A DNA stretch of 64,000 nucleotides from Variovorax sp. RA8 (GCF_901827175.1 NZ_LR594662.1:6262001-6326000), one strand, 5' to 3'; shown: positions 1 to 8,791, counted from the first letter of the stretch. Translations and numbers: made by a program. Notes: generated from the sequence alone by a model not told the origin.

Positions 1-1476
1 ACCGCGGATGGCGCGGGCGTCGTCGATCCAGCCACGGGCACCTGGCTCGCCTACCGGGCGCCTGACGCTTGGCAGCGCCTGCACGCGACCGTGCGCATGC
101 TGCACACCGGCGAAGGCCTGTGGTGGCTCGGGCTGGTGGTTGGCGCCTCGTCGCTGGCGGTACCGCTGCTCGCCGCGACCGGGTTCCTGCTCTGGCTTCG
201 TCGCCGCCAAAGCCTGCCTCGCGTGCCAGACAATGTGCCGAGGCGCGACGCCGACACCTTGTTGCTGGTCGGCAGCGAAACCCGCACGACGTGGGGATTC
301 GCCGCGGCGCTGCACGCCGCGCTGACGCGGGCGCACCTGCGGGTGCATACGGCACCGATGAACGACATCGAGGCTCACCTCCACGACGTCCGCCGCGTGC
401 TCGTCCTCACCGCGACCTACGGCGACGGTGCGGCGCCGGAAAGCGCGCGCCAGTTTCTTCCCAGGCTTGCCCGCATGCCCGCGCGGGCCGGCGTCGCGTT
501 CGCCGTGCTCGGCTTCGGCGACCGGCAGTTCCCGCATTTCTGCGGCTATGCACGGCAGGTCCACGATGCGCTCGCCGCCCGCGGGTTCGACGCCTTGGGA
601 GAGCCGGGCATGGTGGACCGGCAGTCGGAGCCGGAGTTCCGCCAATGGTGCAAGTGGCTCGGCGACACGCTCGGAGTGACGCTCGACATCCGGTACGAGC
701 CACTGCTGCCGCGCACGACTGCGCTCGAACTCGTCTCGCGAACCGGCTACGGTACCGATCCGCAGACCCTGACCGCTGTCCTGCGCTTCGCGCCACCAGC
801 GGTGCCCGAGCGAGGATGGCGCAGCCGGCTCCGCTCGCCGCGGCTGCCGAAGTTCCAGACCGGCGACCTGCTCGGCGTGGTTCCGCCGGGCGGCGCTTCA
901 CCCCGCTATTACTCCCTGGTCAGTTCGGCTTCGGACGGTGTGATCGAGATCTGCGTGCGCCGCCAGGTGGGCGGTATCTGCTCCAGCTACCTCACCGGTC
1001 TGTCGCCGGGCGCAACCATCCAGGCTTTCATCCGGCCACATGAGAGCTTCCGCCTTGCAGCCAGCGCGGCGCCAGTGATCCTCGTCGGCGCGGGAACCGG
1101 CATCGGTCCGCTGATCGGCTTCATCCGCCACAACAGCGCGGGCCGCCCGATGCACCTGTACTTCGGCGCGCGCGGCGCCGAAGACGGCTTTCTCTATCGC
1201 GACGAACTGAACGGCCTCGTCGGCGACCATCGGCTGCGCACGCTGACGACCGCCTTCTCGCGCGCCGCCAGCCCAGCCTACGTGCAGGACCGGCTCCTCG
1301 CGGATGCCCAGCGGCTGCGCGCGTTGATCATGCATGGCGCCGCCCAGGTCATGGTGTGCGGCGGACGCCAGATGGCCGACGGCGTGATGAACGCCTGGGA
1401 ACGCATCCTGGAGGGCTCCGGCCTGTCGGTCGCACAGCTGAGGACACAGGGGCGCTATGCCGAAGACGTCTATTGA
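1..1476 (+). CDS. PepSY-TM / flavodoxin / FAD-NAD(P) reductase, 5'-truncated by window edge
   Basis: Frame 1 is open from the first base, so the gene begins upstream of the window. The visible 491 residues start with the end of a PepSY-type region and a transmembrane helix (WWLGLVVGASSLAVPLLAATGFLLWL, roughly residues 44-70). A flavodoxin-like domain follows (LLVGSETRTTWGFAAALHAAL, then TYGDGAAPES), and then a sulfite-reductase/CPR-type FAD domain with RYYSLVSS and GGICSSYLTGL and an NAD(P) domain with VGAGTGIGPLIGFIRH. The family passes electrons from NAD(P)H through FAD and FMN to a membrane or periplasmic partner, often for iron reduction or respiratory flavoproteins. The stop overlaps the downstream apbE gene by 20 bp, which fits a partner needing covalent flavin. 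The exact acceptor is unknown. Confidence 0.85.
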   Translation, partial: TADGAGVVDPATGTWLAYRAPDAWQRLHATVRMLHTGEGLWWLGLVVGASSLAVPLLAATGFLLWLRRRQSLPRVPDNVPRRDADTLLLVGSETRTTWGFAAALHAALTRAHLRVHTAPMNDIEAHLHDVRRVLVLTATYGDGAAPESARQFLPRLARMPARAGVAFAVLGFGDRQFPHFCGYARQVHDALAARGFDALGEPGMVDRQSEPEFRQWCKWLGDTLGVTLDIRYEPLLPRTTALELVSRTGYGTDPQTLTAVLRFAPPAVPERGWRSRLRSPRLPKFQTGDLLGVVPPGGASPRYYSLVSSASDGVIEICVRRQVGGICSSYLTGLSPGATIQAFIRPHESFRLAASAAPVILVGAGTGIGPLIGFIRHNSAGRPMHLYFGARGAEDGFLYRDELNGLVGDHRLRTLTTAFSRAASPAYVQDRLLADAQRLRALIMHGAAQVMVCGGRQMADGVMNAWERILEGSGLSVAQLRTQGRYAEDVY

Positions 1477-2425
1477 GTGGCTGCGCGATGAACGACTGAA
1501 GGACTGCCGCACGAGCGGCGCGACGATGGGCACCCGCTACACCGCGCGCTTCGTCGTGTCCCGGCACGCCCAGGTGCAGGCGATCGTCGCCGACCTCGAG
1601 TCGGCGGTCACCGCCGTGGACATGCAGATGTCCAATTGGAAGCCCGGTTCCGACCTGTCGCGGCTCAATCGCGCGGCGCCGGACACCTGGATTCCCGTCC
1701 CGGCGAACCTGGCGTCCGTGCTGGCGCGGGCGATCGAGATCGGGCGCGAGACCTGCAATGCATTCAACATCGGTGTCGGCGAGCTCGTCGACACGTGGGG
1801 CTTCGGCCCGGCGGGAGGGCGCGGCCCGCGAGGCGCATCGGCCGGTCCCCACGCGTGCCGACCGGTCGACGAACTGCTGGAGGTCGACGTGCCGGGGCGC
1901 CGGGCGCGCAAGCATGCGCGCGTCGCCCTGGACCTGTGCGGCATCGCCAAGGGCTTCGGTGTGGACGAACTCGCTCGCGTGCTCGACCGGCATGACGTCG
2001 GCTCGTGGCTCGTGGGCATAGATGGCGAAATGCGCGCCCGCGGCTGCAGGCCCGATGGATCACCGTGGGCCATCGCACTGGAGGCGCCCGAGGACGGCCG
2101 CCGCGCGGCAATGGGCGTGATCGAGCTCGGCGACGCCGCCATTGCGACCTCGGGCGACTATCGGCACTGGATCGAGATCGGTGGCGCGCGCATCTCGCAC
2201 ACCATGGACCCCCGCACGGGTGCGCCTTTGCAGGGAGACGTCGCCTCGGTCACGGTCATCGCGCAGACCTGTGCCGATGCCGACGCCTACGCAACGGCCC
2301 TGATGGTCCTCGGTGCAGAGGCTGGCCGCGGCCACGCACGGCGGCGGGGCCTCGATGCACTCTTCGTCGCGCGCAAGGACGGTGAGCTTCGCACGACCGG
2401 CACCGGTGTCTTCGGTGACGCATAG
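1457..2425 (+). CDS. apbE: ApbE-type FAD:protein FMN transferase
   Basis: This 322-residue protein has the ApbE core. There is an N-terminal MGTRYTARF strand, then MSNWKPGSDLSRLN, the nucleotide-binding DLCGIAKGFGVDELA (canonical DLGGIAKGYAVD), GSWLVGIDGEMRARG, and the C-terminal metal/FAD region SHTMDPRTGAPL followed by VTVIAQTCADADAYATALMVLG. Enzymes of this family hydrolyse FAD and attach FMN covalently to a Thr or Ser of a target flavoprotein. No signal peptide or lipobox is visible, so a cytoplasmic form or an N-terminus reduced by the overlap with the upstream reductase is likely. The overlap of 20 bp implies translational coupling, and the upstream reductase/PepSY system is the probable beneficiary. 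Confidence 0.9.
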   Translation: MPKTSIEWLRDERLKDCRTSGATMGTRYTARFVVSRHAQVQAIVADLESAVTAVDMQMSNWKPGSDLSRLNRAAPDTWIPVPANLASVLARAIEIGRETCNAFNIGVGELVDTWGFGPAGGRGPRGASAGPHACRPVDELLEVDVPGRRARKHARVALDLCGIAKGFGVDELARVLDRHDVGSWLVGIDGEMRARGCRPDGSPWAIALEAPEDGRRAAMGVIELGDAAIATSGDYRHWIEIGGARISHTMDPRTGAPLQGDVASVTVIAQTCADADAYATALMVLGAEAGRGHARRRGLDALFVARKDGELRTTGTGVFGDA

Positions 2426-2546
2426 CAGCGGCGCCAGGGTTGGAATCTCCTGCGCAGGCATGCTCCAAATGCCTACGAAGCGAGGCCGTCAAGGCGGACA
2501 CCCTGAGGGGCATTGACTCAAGCTCGAGAATCGAAAGGTACCTGAC

Positions 2547-2906
2547 ATGCAGATACAAGTGAACACCAGCAACGGCGTCGAGAACAAGGACACGCTCGAA
2601 CGCTGGGCCGACGAGGAGATCAGGCAGTCGCTGGACCGCTTCTCCGCAGACGTGACCGGGGTCGAGGTGCACCTGAGCGACGAGAACCACGACAAGGGCG
2701 GTGCAGCGGACAAGCGCTGCGCGATGGAAGCCCGCATCGCGGGGCGCCCGCCGGTGGCCGTGACCCAGCACGCGCCGAGCATCGACGAGGCCTTCCGCGG
2801 CGCGACCGAGAAGCTCAAGCGCGCGCTGGACAGCGCCCTGGGCCGCCAAGACAAGCACCGCGACCGCGAATCGATTCGCAAGGATGGCGACGCATCCGTC
2901 GAGTGA
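2547..2906 (+). CDS. HPF/RaiA-type ribosome-associated protein (S30AE domain)
   Basis: This 119-residue protein has a single S30AE-like domain. It starts MQIQVNTSNGVENKDTLERW, has the beta strand VTGVEVHLSDENHDKGG, a basic ADKRCAMEARIAGRPPVAV segment, and an amphipathic DEAFRGATEKLKRALDSALGRQDKHR helix. The family binds the 30S decoding region during stationary phase or stress and prevents translation or forms 100S dimers. The length matches short HPF/RaiA proteins and there is no long-HPF dimerisation domain. A purine-rich GAAAGG precedes the ATG. It is 15 bp upstream of the next gene, so the two are probably cotranscribed. It could be a paralogue with a specialised stress role. Confidence 0.85.
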   Translation: MQIQVNTSNGVENKDTLERWADEEIRQSLDRFSADVTGVEVHLSDENHDKGGAADKRCAMEARIAGRPPVAVTQHAPSIDEAFRGATEKLKRALDSALGRQDKHRDRESIRKDGDASVE

Positions 2907-2921
2907 GGGCTCCATCCGCGC

Positions 2922-5105
2922 ATGCAGGAGGCACACGACTTCAAGTTCTTCCGCGCCGGCGGCGTGGACCAGGTCCTGATCCGCAATGGGTCCGACATCG
3001 CGCACATCGGTGAACTCGATCAGAAGCTCTGGGTCGCGCTCGCATGCCCGACGCGCGGTATCGAGTTCGACAGCGGCACGCTCGACCTCATCGACACCGA
3101 CCACGATCGGCGGATCCGGCCGCCGGAGCTGATCGCCGCCTGCGAGTGGGCGTGCGCGCACCTGCGTGACGCCGACGAGCTGATCGACGGCGGCGACGGC
3201 ATCGCACTGGGCTCCTTTCGCCAGCCGGAGACGGACGACTTCTCCCTGGCCGACGAAGCCCGCCACGTCCTGCGTCTGCTGCGCAAGGAGGACGCGAACG
3301 TCATCACGCTCGACGACATCGAGCGGCGCAATGACATGCTCGCCGCGATGCGCTTCAACGGCGATGGCATCGTCACGCCCGAGACTACGACCGAGGAGCC
3401 GGTGCGCCGCACGCTGCAGCGCATCATGGAAGCCCACGGCAGCGTGAAGGACCGCAACGGCCGCGACGGCGTCGATCGCGCGCGCGCCGAGGCCTTCTTC
3501 GCCGAGGCCGAAGCCATGCGCCGCTGGCAGGCCGGCGAGGGCAGCGCGGCCTGCAGCGGCGGGCACATGCTGGAGGCCGCCGAGGCGGTGGGCGCAGTCC
3601 GCGAGAAGGTCGACGACTTCTTCGTACGCTGCCGACTCGCGGCCTACGACTTCCAGGCAGTGCCGGCGCTCAATGCCACGCCCGGGACGTACGAGGCGTT
3701 GGCCACGCAGGCGCTCACGCTCGAAGACCAGCGCATCGCCGCGCTGCCGATGGCCCGCATCGCCCCGGGACGCACGCTGCCGCTGCGCGCAGGTGTGAAC
3801 CCGGCCTGGGACGGCGCGCTGGCCAGGCTGCAGCAGAAGGCCGTCGTGCCGCTGCTCGGCCATGCCGGCGAGCAGGCCGACCAGCTCGACGAGCAGGCGT
3901 GGACCGAGCTCCAGCGCCGCGTCGAGTCCTGTCGCGCCTGGCTCGCGGCAAAGCCGGCGTCGCCGCTGTCGAACCTGGACGGCGCGGCCATCGGCGCGCT
4001 CCTCGCCACGCGGGACGCGGTCATGGCGCTCATCGACGAGGACAAGGAAGCCGAGCCGCACAACGCACGCTTGCGCGACCTCGAGAAGCTGCTGCGCCTG
4101 AAGCGCGACCTGCACCGGCTGCTTGAGAATTTCGTCTCGTTCAAGGCCTTCTACAGCGGCAAGGGTGCGATCTTCCAGGCCGGCACGCTCTACCTCGACA
4201 GCCGCAGCTGCGATCTCACGGTGCGGGTGGACGACGTCAAGCAGCATGCGGCACTGGCGGGCCTGGCCCGGACCTGCCTGGCTTATTGCGAGTGCCGACG
4301 CGGGGGCGAAAGGATGAACATCGTGGCGGCCTTCACCGCAGGCGATGTCGACTACCTCTTTGCCGGACGCAACGGCGTCTTCTACGACCGCCAGGGCCGC
4401 GACTGGGACGCGACCATCACGCGGCTGATCGAGAACCCGACGAGCGTCGCACAGGCCTTCTTCTCTCCCTACAAGAAGTTCGTGCGCATGATCGAGGAGC
4501 AGGTCGCCAGGCGTGCCGCCGCCGGGGATGCCAGCGCGCAGGGGGCGCTCGGCTCACTGGCGACAAGCATCGCGACCACCGGCAGGACTGCCGCGCCCGC
4601 CGGCGCGCCCGCCGCACCTGCCGCAACGGCACGCCTGCCCGGCAGCCGCATCGACGTCGGCACCGTGGCAGCGCTCGGCGTGGCCATGGGCAGCATCAGC
4701 GCCGTGCTGGTGGCGCTGTTCAGCAAGTTCATCGATCTGGGCCAATGGATTCCCATCGCGATCGCGGGCATGGTCCTCGCCATCTCCGGTCCGAGCATGC
4801 TGATCGCCTGGCTCAAGCTGCGCCAGCGCAGCCTGGGGCCGATCCTGGACGCCAGCGGCTGGGCCATCAACGGCCGCATGAAGATCAACGTGCGGCTGGG
4901 CGCCTCGCTGTCGAAGACCGCGCGCATCCCGCGGCAGGCGATGCGCGTGCTGCGCGATCCCTACGCCGAACGCGGCGGCGTGACGGGCGCACTCGCGGCG
5001 CTCGCCCTGGTGGCGGCGGTCGCGGTCCTCGCGTGGCGGCTGGACCTGCTCGACAGGCGACTGCCGCCTGCGCTGCAGCACACGGCATCGCCGCAAGGCA
5101 GCTGA
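2922..5105 (+). CDS. Large EF-hand-like protein with C-terminal membrane segments, function unknown
   Basis: This 727-residue protein is not a family I can name. Residues about 55-65 contain DTDHDRRIRPPE, which fits an EF-hand calcium loop (acidic at positions 1, 3, 5 and 12). A second acidic stretch (DELIDGGDGIAL) is near residue 90. The long middle part is charged and mostly helical, with FNGDGIVTPE around residue 147 as another EF-hand-like loop. After an Ala/Pro-rich linker (about 545-570) come two hydrophobic helices (VAALGVAMGSISAVLVALF and IPIAIAGMVLAISGPSMLIAWL) and a final one (ALAALALVAAVAVLAWRL). The N-terminal part is therefore probably cytoplasmic or periplasmic and anchored at the C-terminus. 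It directly follows the HPF-like gene. Coding is supported by consistent third-position GC. Confidence 0.75.
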   Translation: MQEAHDFKFFRAGGVDQVLIRNGSDIAHIGELDQKLWVALACPTRGIEFDSGTLDLIDTDHDRRIRPPELIAACEWACAHLRDADELIDGGDGIALGSFRQPETDDFSLADEARHVLRLLRKEDANVITLDDIERRNDMLAAMRFNGDGIVTPETTTEEPVRRTLQRIMEAHGSVKDRNGRDGVDRARAEAFFAEAEAMRRWQAGEGSAACSGGHMLEAAEAVGAVREKVDDFFVRCRLAAYDFQAVPALNATPGTYEALATQALTLEDQRIAALPMARIAPGRTLPLRAGVNPAWDGALARLQQKAVVPLLGHAGEQADQLDEQAWTELQRRVESCRAWLAAKPASPLSNLDGAAIGALLATRDAVMALIDEDKEAEPHNARLRDLEKLLRLKRDLHRLLENFVSFKAFYSGKGAIFQAGTLYLDSRSCDLTVRVDDVKQHAALAGLARTCLAYCECRRGGERMNIVAAFTAGDVDYLFAGRNGVFYDRQGRDWDATITRLIENPTSVAQAFFSPYKKFVRMIEEQVARRAAAGDASAQGALGSLATSIATTGRTAAPAGAPAAPAATARLPGSRIDVGTVAALGVAMGSISAVLVALFSKFIDLGQWIPIAIAGMVLAISGPSMLIAWLKLRQRSLGPILDASGWAINGRMKINVRLGASLSKTARIPRQAMRVLRDPYAERGGVTGALAALALVAAVAVLAWRLDLLDRRLPPALQHTASPQGS

Positions 5106-5108
5106 GCC

Positions 5109-5130
5109 ACCCGGCCGGCACGCGCCGGGT
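5109..5130. terminator. Possible bidirectional hairpin between convergent genes
   Basis: ACCCGGC at 5109-5115 and GCCGGGT at 5124-5130 form a 7-bp stem with an 8-nt loop in the 24-bp gap between two convergent stop codons. There is no good T-tract on either side (only TTAAA on the plus strand), so termination is uncertain. Confidence 0.35.
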
Positions 5131-6284
5131 TAAAGGACCCGCTGCCCCTCGCGCCAGACTCCACGCACGACCGCGTGGCGCGAGCCGTCGGGCAGCTCGG
5201 TCATGCGCACACGCACCAGGTCGGCGCGCAGGCCAGGCTCGATCGCCCCGCGGTCGGTGAGGCCGGTGGCCTCTGCCGGCGACCGCGTGACCATGGCCAC
5301 CGCCTGCGGCAGGGTGACGATGTCGTCGGCCACGAGCCGCATCACCGCGCCGAGCAGGCTGCCGGGCACGTAGTCGGAGGACAGGATGTCCAGCAGCCCG
5401 TGCCGCGCCAGTTCGGCGGCCGAGACATTGCCCGAATGCGAGCCGCCGCGCACCACGTTCGGCCCGCCCATCACGGTCGAGAGCCCGCGTTCTCGCGCGG
5501 CCGCGGCAGCAGCCATCGTGGTCGGGAATTCCGACATGCTCGCGCCCTCGGCATGCGCCTGCTCGACATGCGCCACGGTGGTGTCGTCATGGCTCGCCAG
5601 CGCGATGCCGTGCGTGCGGCAGTAGTCCACGAAGTGGCGGCGGTGCGGCTCGGCGAACCGGGCCTGCAGCGTGGCGGCATGCGCGACCTGGCGCTCGAAC
5701 TTCTCGGCGCTCCAGCCCTTCTTGCCCGTGTAGTAGACGCGTGCGACCTCGATGTTCTCCCACTGGCGCTGGCCCGGCGTGTGGTCCATCAGCGAGATCA
5801 GGGACACGCGCGGGTGGCCATGGAAGGGCTCGAAGAGCTCGATGGTGTTGGGCGCGGGCAGCTCGCAGCGCACGTGCAGGTGATGGTCCGCGCGCAGCAG
5901 GTCTTTCTCGCTGCAGTTGTCGAGCGTGGCCACGGTCTTGGTCCAGGTGCTGCCGCGCAGGCTCTCGGCGTCGGCCTCGCCGACGCCCAGCGCGTCGAAC
6001 ACGGTGGTGATGCCGGCGGCCGCCACCTCGGCGTCGTGCGCCAGCAGCGCCGGCAGCTCGGCCCATTGCACCTTCGGGCGCGGCATCAGGTGGCGCTCGA
6101 AGTTGTCGGTGTGCACCTCGACCAGGCCGGGCAGCAGGTAGTCGTTCTCGAGGTCGACGATGCCGGCGGCCGTGTTGCCGCCGTCCAGCGCGGCGATGCG
6201 GCCGTTGGCGACCGAGAGGCTGCCGCGCACCACCTCGCCGGGCAGCACCATGCGCGCGTTCGAGAACACGATGGCCTCGGTCAT
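5130..6284 (-). CDS. phnM: PhnM, alpha-D-ribose 1-methylphosphonate 5-triphosphate diphosphatase
   Basis: This 384-residue amidohydrolase-fold protein removes pyrophosphate from ribose 1-methylphosphonate 5-triphosphate to give the substrate of the C-P lyase. The metal-binding EVHTDNFERHLMPRPKVQW motif after LLPGLV is diagnostic, with DHTPGQRQ, SHDDTTVAHVEQAHAEG, EFPTTMAAA and MGGPNVVRGGSHSGN further on, as in other PhnM proteins. It is the last gene of the phnGHIJKLM operon. The start codon at 6284 follows a strong GGAGGT six nucleotides upstream, supplied by the repeat-derived mini-ORF whose stop overlaps this ATG. The family assignment is secure. Confidence 0.96.
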   Translation of the reverse strand: MTEAIVFSNARMVLPGEVVRGSLSVANGRIAALDGGNTAAGIVDLENDYLLPGLVEVHTDNFERHLMPRPKVQWAELPALLAHDAEVAAAGITTVFDALGVGEADAESLRGSTWTKTVATLDNCSEKDLLRADHHLHVRCELPAPNTIELFEPFHGHPRVSLISLMDHTPGQRQWENIEVARVYYTGKKGWSAEKFERQVAHAATLQARFAEPHRRHFVDYCRTHGIALASHDDTTVAHVEQAHAEGASMSEFPTTMAAAAAARERGLSTVMGGPNVVRGGSHSGNVSAAELARHGLLDILSSDYVPGSLLGAVMRLVADDIVTLPQAVAMVTRSPAEATGLTDRGAIEPGLRADLVRVRMTELPDGSRHAVVRGVWREGQRVL

Positions 6285-6346
6285 TGGATTACCTCCGCGC
6301 CATGCGCTGCGGTGCTATTCGGCTCAGGAGCGGCCCGGCGTCTCAT
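6281..6346 (-). CDS. Repeat-derived 21-codon mini-ORF coupling phnL to phnM
   Basis: This short ORF begins with an ATG that overlaps the phnL stop (ATGA at 6346-6343) and ends with a TGA that overlaps the phnM ATG (ATGA at 6284-6281). The encoded peptide begins MRRRAAPEPNSTAAHG and is a diverged copy of the repeat at 7060-7119 and 12945-13184. The GGAGGT inside it is the phnM ribosome-binding site. It may act only as a translational coupler. Whether the peptide accumulates is unknown. Confidence 0.35.
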   Translation of the reverse strand: MRRRAAPEPNSTAAHGAEVIQ

Positions 6347-7059
6347 GCCACGCTCCTGAAGTCCGCAACGTTCACCCTGCGCGTCGCCACCGCCGCGCCC
6401 ACCTCGGCGTCATGGAAGATGCCGACCAGCGCCGCGCCGCGCGCGGTCGCCTCTCGGATGAGTTCGATCACGGTGCGGGTGTTGGCTGCGTCGAGCGAGG
6501 CGGTGGGCTCGTCCAGCAGCAGCAGGGGCTTGGGCTTGATCATGTTGCGTGCAATGTTGATGCGTTGCTGCTCGCCGCCGGAGAAGGTGGCGGGCGGCAG
6601 GTGCCACAGCCTTTCGGGGATGCGCAGGCGCTCGAGCCACCTGCGCGCCTCGGCACGCGCGGCCTCGAGGCCCTCGGCATTGTCGCCGGCGTCCTCCGCC
6701 AGCGGCTCGGCCACCACGTCGAGCGCGGGCACCCGCGGGATCACGCGCAGGAACTGGCTCACGTAGCCGATGGTGTCGCGGCGCAGGCGCACCAGCTCGC
6801 GCGGCGTGGCCGCGGTCACGTCCACCGCCTCGCCCTCGTGCGGCTGCACCAGGATGCGGCCGGCACTGGCGCTGTAGTTGGCATAGATGAGCTTGAGCAG
6901 CGTGCTCTTGCCCAGGCCCGAGGCGCCGTCGAGCACCACGCACTCGCCGGGCGCGACGCTGAGCTCGACGCCGTCGAAGACCGGCAGCGAAAGCTGGTTC
7001 TGGTGATGGAGGGTGAAGCGCTTGGCCACCCCCTGGAGCTGGAGCAGGGGTCGATTCAT
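6343..7059 (-). CDS. phnL: PhnL, C-P lyase ABC-type ATPase subunit
   Basis: This 238-residue ABC ATPase has Walker A DGASGLGKSTLLK, the Q-loop region YVSQFLRVIPRVPALDVVAEPL characteristic of PhnL, signature TFSGGEQQRINIARNMI, Walker B LLLLDEPTASLD and the switch His in IFHDAEVG. PhnL is needed with PhnG, H and I for making ribose 1-methylphosphonate triphosphate and interacts with the core complex rather than transporting. I chose ATG 7059 because the family begins at this point. An upstream in-frame ATG at 7119 overlaps the phnK stop (ATGA) and would add 20 residues encoded entirely by a repeat copy. Both forms may be made. Confidence 0.95.
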   Translation of the reverse strand: MNRPLLQLQGVAKRFTLHHQNQLSLPVFDGVELSVAPGECVVLDGASGLGKSTLLKLIYANYSASAGRILVQPHEGEAVDVTAATPRELVRLRRDTIGYVSQFLRVIPRVPALDVVAEPLAEDAGDNAEGLEAARAEARRWLERLRIPERLWHLPPATFSGGEQQRINIARNMIKPKPLLLLDEPTASLDAANTRTVIELIREATARGAALVGIFHDAEVGAAVATRRVNVADFRSVA

Positions 7060-7119
7060 TGGAATACCTTCGCCTTCGGCTGCGGTGCTATTCGCCTTCG
7101 GAGCGGCCGTGCGGCTCAT
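7060..7119 (-). repeat. 60-bp repeat module, single copy between phnK and phnL
   Basis: Read on the minus strand this 60-bp segment encodes an in-frame peptide beginning MSRTAAPKANSTAAEGEG directly upstream of PhnL. It is nearly identical to the four tandem units at 12945-13184 on the other strand. The ATG at its 5' end overlaps the phnK TGA, and a purine-rich GAAGGCGAAGG near its 3' end sits where a ribosome-binding site for phnL would be. Diverged copies lie at 6281-6346 and 10639-10689. Confidence 0.85.
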
Positions 7120-7907
7120 GGTTGCAGCACCGAGGAGACGAGAAGCTGGGTGTAGGGATGCTGCGGGTCGTCGAGCAGCTGGTCGGTGAGCCCGGCCTCG
7201 ACCACGCGTCCGCGCTGCATCACCATCATGCGGTGCGCCAGCAGCCGGGCCACCGCGAGGTCGTGCGTGACCACGATGGCGGCGAGCTGCATCTGGCGCG
7301 TGAGCTGGCGCAGCAGGTCGAGCAGGCGGGCCTGCACGGACACGTCGAGCCCCGAGGTCGGCTCGTCCATGAAGACCAGCCGCGGGCGCGTGACCAGGTT
7401 GCGCGCGATCTGCAGGCGCTGGCGCATGCCGCCGGAGAAGGTGCGCGGCGCGTCGTCGATGCGCGCCGGGTCGATCTCCACGCGTGCCAGCCATTGCGTC
7501 GCGGTGGCGCGCAGGCGGCCGTAGTGCCGCTCGCCCAGGCCCATCAGCCGCTCGCCGACATTGGCGCCGGCCGAGACGTCCATGCGCAGGCCCTCGGCCG
7601 CGTTCTGGTGGACGAAGCCCCAGTCGGTGCGCGCCAGCAGGCGCTGCTCGGCCTCGCTCATCGCGAAGACCTCGCGCAGGCCGCCGGCACGCGTCTGGAA
7701 CTGCACGCTGCCGCAGTCGGGCTTGTCGCGCGCCGCCACCGCGTTGAGCAGGGTGGACTTGCCGGAGCCCGACTCGCCCACGATGGCCAGCACCTCGCCG
7801 GGCCAGAGATCGAAGCTCGCGTCCTGCAGGGCGACGCGATCACCGTAGCGCTTGCCGATGCCGCGCACGCGCAGCAGCGGCTGGGGGGAAGCCATGGCCG
7901 CGCTCAT
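7116..7907 (-). CDS. phnK: PhnK, C-P lyase core-associated ABC ATPase
   Basis: This 263-residue ABC ATPase has Walker A IVGESGSGKSTLLNAV, signature TFSGGMRQRLQIARNLV, Walker B LVFMDEPTSGLDVSVQ and VVTHDLAVA. The stretch TDWGFVHQNAAEGLRMDVSAGANVGERLM is typical of PhnK and separates it from oligopeptide-transporter ATPases. PhnK docks on the PhnJ subunit of the PhnGHIJ core complex. The ATG at 7907 overlaps the phnJ stop (ATGA), which fixes the start; a second in-frame ATG lies four codons further on. The stop overlaps the first ATG of the repeat preceding phnL. Confidence 0.96.
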   Translation of the reverse strand: MSAAMASPQPLLRVRGIGKRYGDRVALQDASFDLWPGEVLAIVGESGSGKSTLLNAVAARDKPDCGSVQFQTRAGGLREVFAMSEAEQRLLARTDWGFVHQNAAEGLRMDVSAGANVGERLMGLGERHYGRLRATATQWLARVEIDPARIDDAPRTFSGGMRQRLQIARNLVTRPRLVFMDEPTSGLDVSVQARLLDLLRQLTRQMQLAAIVVTHDLAVARLLAHRMMVMQRGRVVEAGLTDQLLDDPQHPYTQLLVSSVLQP

Positions 7908-8791
7908 GGGGCAAGCTCCTCCATGCGCGCGGCCGGCAGCGGCGCGGGTGGTTCGGGCTGCGCCTGCTGCCGCGACTGGCAGTAGTCCGAGTCCGAGCAC
8001 ACATGCATGCGCGTGCCGTTGTCGTCGGTGATCAGCTCGTCGAGGAAGCTGTCGATCGCGCCGCACAGCGCGCAGGCCGCGTTCCAGCGCTGCACCTCGA
8101 AGGGATGATCCTCGAAGCCCAGGCTCTCGACCGGCGTGTAGGGCGGCACGGCGTAGATACGCTTCTCGCGGCCGGCGCCGAAGAGCTGCAGCGCGGGGTT
8201 CATGTGCATCTTGGGGTTGTCGAACTTGGGGATGGGCGAAGGCGACATCACGTAGCGATCGTTCACCAGCACCGGGTAGTCGTAGGTGGTCGCGATGTGG
8301 CCGTAGCGTGCGATGTCCTCGTACAGCTTGACGTGCATCAGCCCGTACTCGGCCAGGCCGTGCAGGGTGCGCGTGACGGTCTCGCGCGGTTCCAGGCGCT
8401 GCATGGGCTCGGGCACCGGCACCTGGTAGACCAGCACCTGGCCCTCGGCCAGCGGCGTCTCGGGGATGCGGTGGCGGGTCTGGATGAGCGTGGCTTCCCG
8501 CGTGCGGGTGGTGGTCGCGACGCCGGTGGTGCGCTCGAAGAAGCGGCGGATGTTGACCGCGTTGACGGTGTCGTCCGAACCCTGGTCGATGACCTTGAGC
8601 ACGTCGCGCGGACCGATGACCGAGGCCGTGACCTGGATGCCGCCCGTGCCCCAGCCGTAGGGCAGCGGCATCTCGCGCGAGCCGAACGGCACCTGGTAGC
8701 CGGGGATCGCGACCGCCTTGAGGATGGCGCGGCGGATCATGCGCTTGGTGCGCTCGTCGAGGTAGGCGAAGTTGATGTGGGGGGTGGTCAT
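7904..8791 (-). CDS. phnJ: PhnJ, radical SAM C-P lyase
   Basis: This 295-residue protein is the catalytic subunit that cleaves the carbon-phosphorus bond of ribose 1-methylphosphonate 5-phosphate. The C-terminal CALC followed 21 residues later by CSDSDYC reproduces the four-cysteine PhnJ pattern (CxxC, x21, C, x5, C), including the 4Fe-4S ligands and the active-site Cys. The N-terminus NFAYLDERTKRMIRRAILKAVAIPGYQVPF and LPYGWGTGGIQVT are family hallmarks. The ATG at 8791 is chosen because MTTPHINFAYLDE matches known N-termini and GGAG lies upstream; codons further upstream run into a palindromic repeat. It overlaps phnK by 4 bp. Confidence 0.97.
   Translation of the reverse strand: MTTPHINFAYLDERTKRMIRRAILKAVAIPGYQVPFGSREMPLPYGWGTGGIQVTASVIGPRDVLKVIDQGSDDTVNAVNIRRFFERTTGVATTTRTREATLIQTRHRIPETPLAEGQVLVYQVPVPEPMQRLEPRETVTRTLHGLAEYGLMHVKLYEDIARYGHIATTYDYPVLVNDRYVMSPSPIPKFDNPKMHMNPALQLFGAGREKRIYAVPPYTPVESLGFEDHPFEVQRWNAACALCGAIDSFLDELITDDNGTRMHVCSDSDYCQSRQQAQPEPPAPLPAARMEELAP

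Noticed and set aside
2256..4247. 663-codon minus-strand frame opposite the EF-hand-like protein
   Set aside because: No family motifs, and it runs through three plus-strand genes; a shadow of GC-rich coding.
5175..6359. Plus-strand 394-codon ORF opposite PhnM
   Set aside because: PhnM on the minus strand has diagnostic metal-binding motifs and operon context; this ORF is its shadow.
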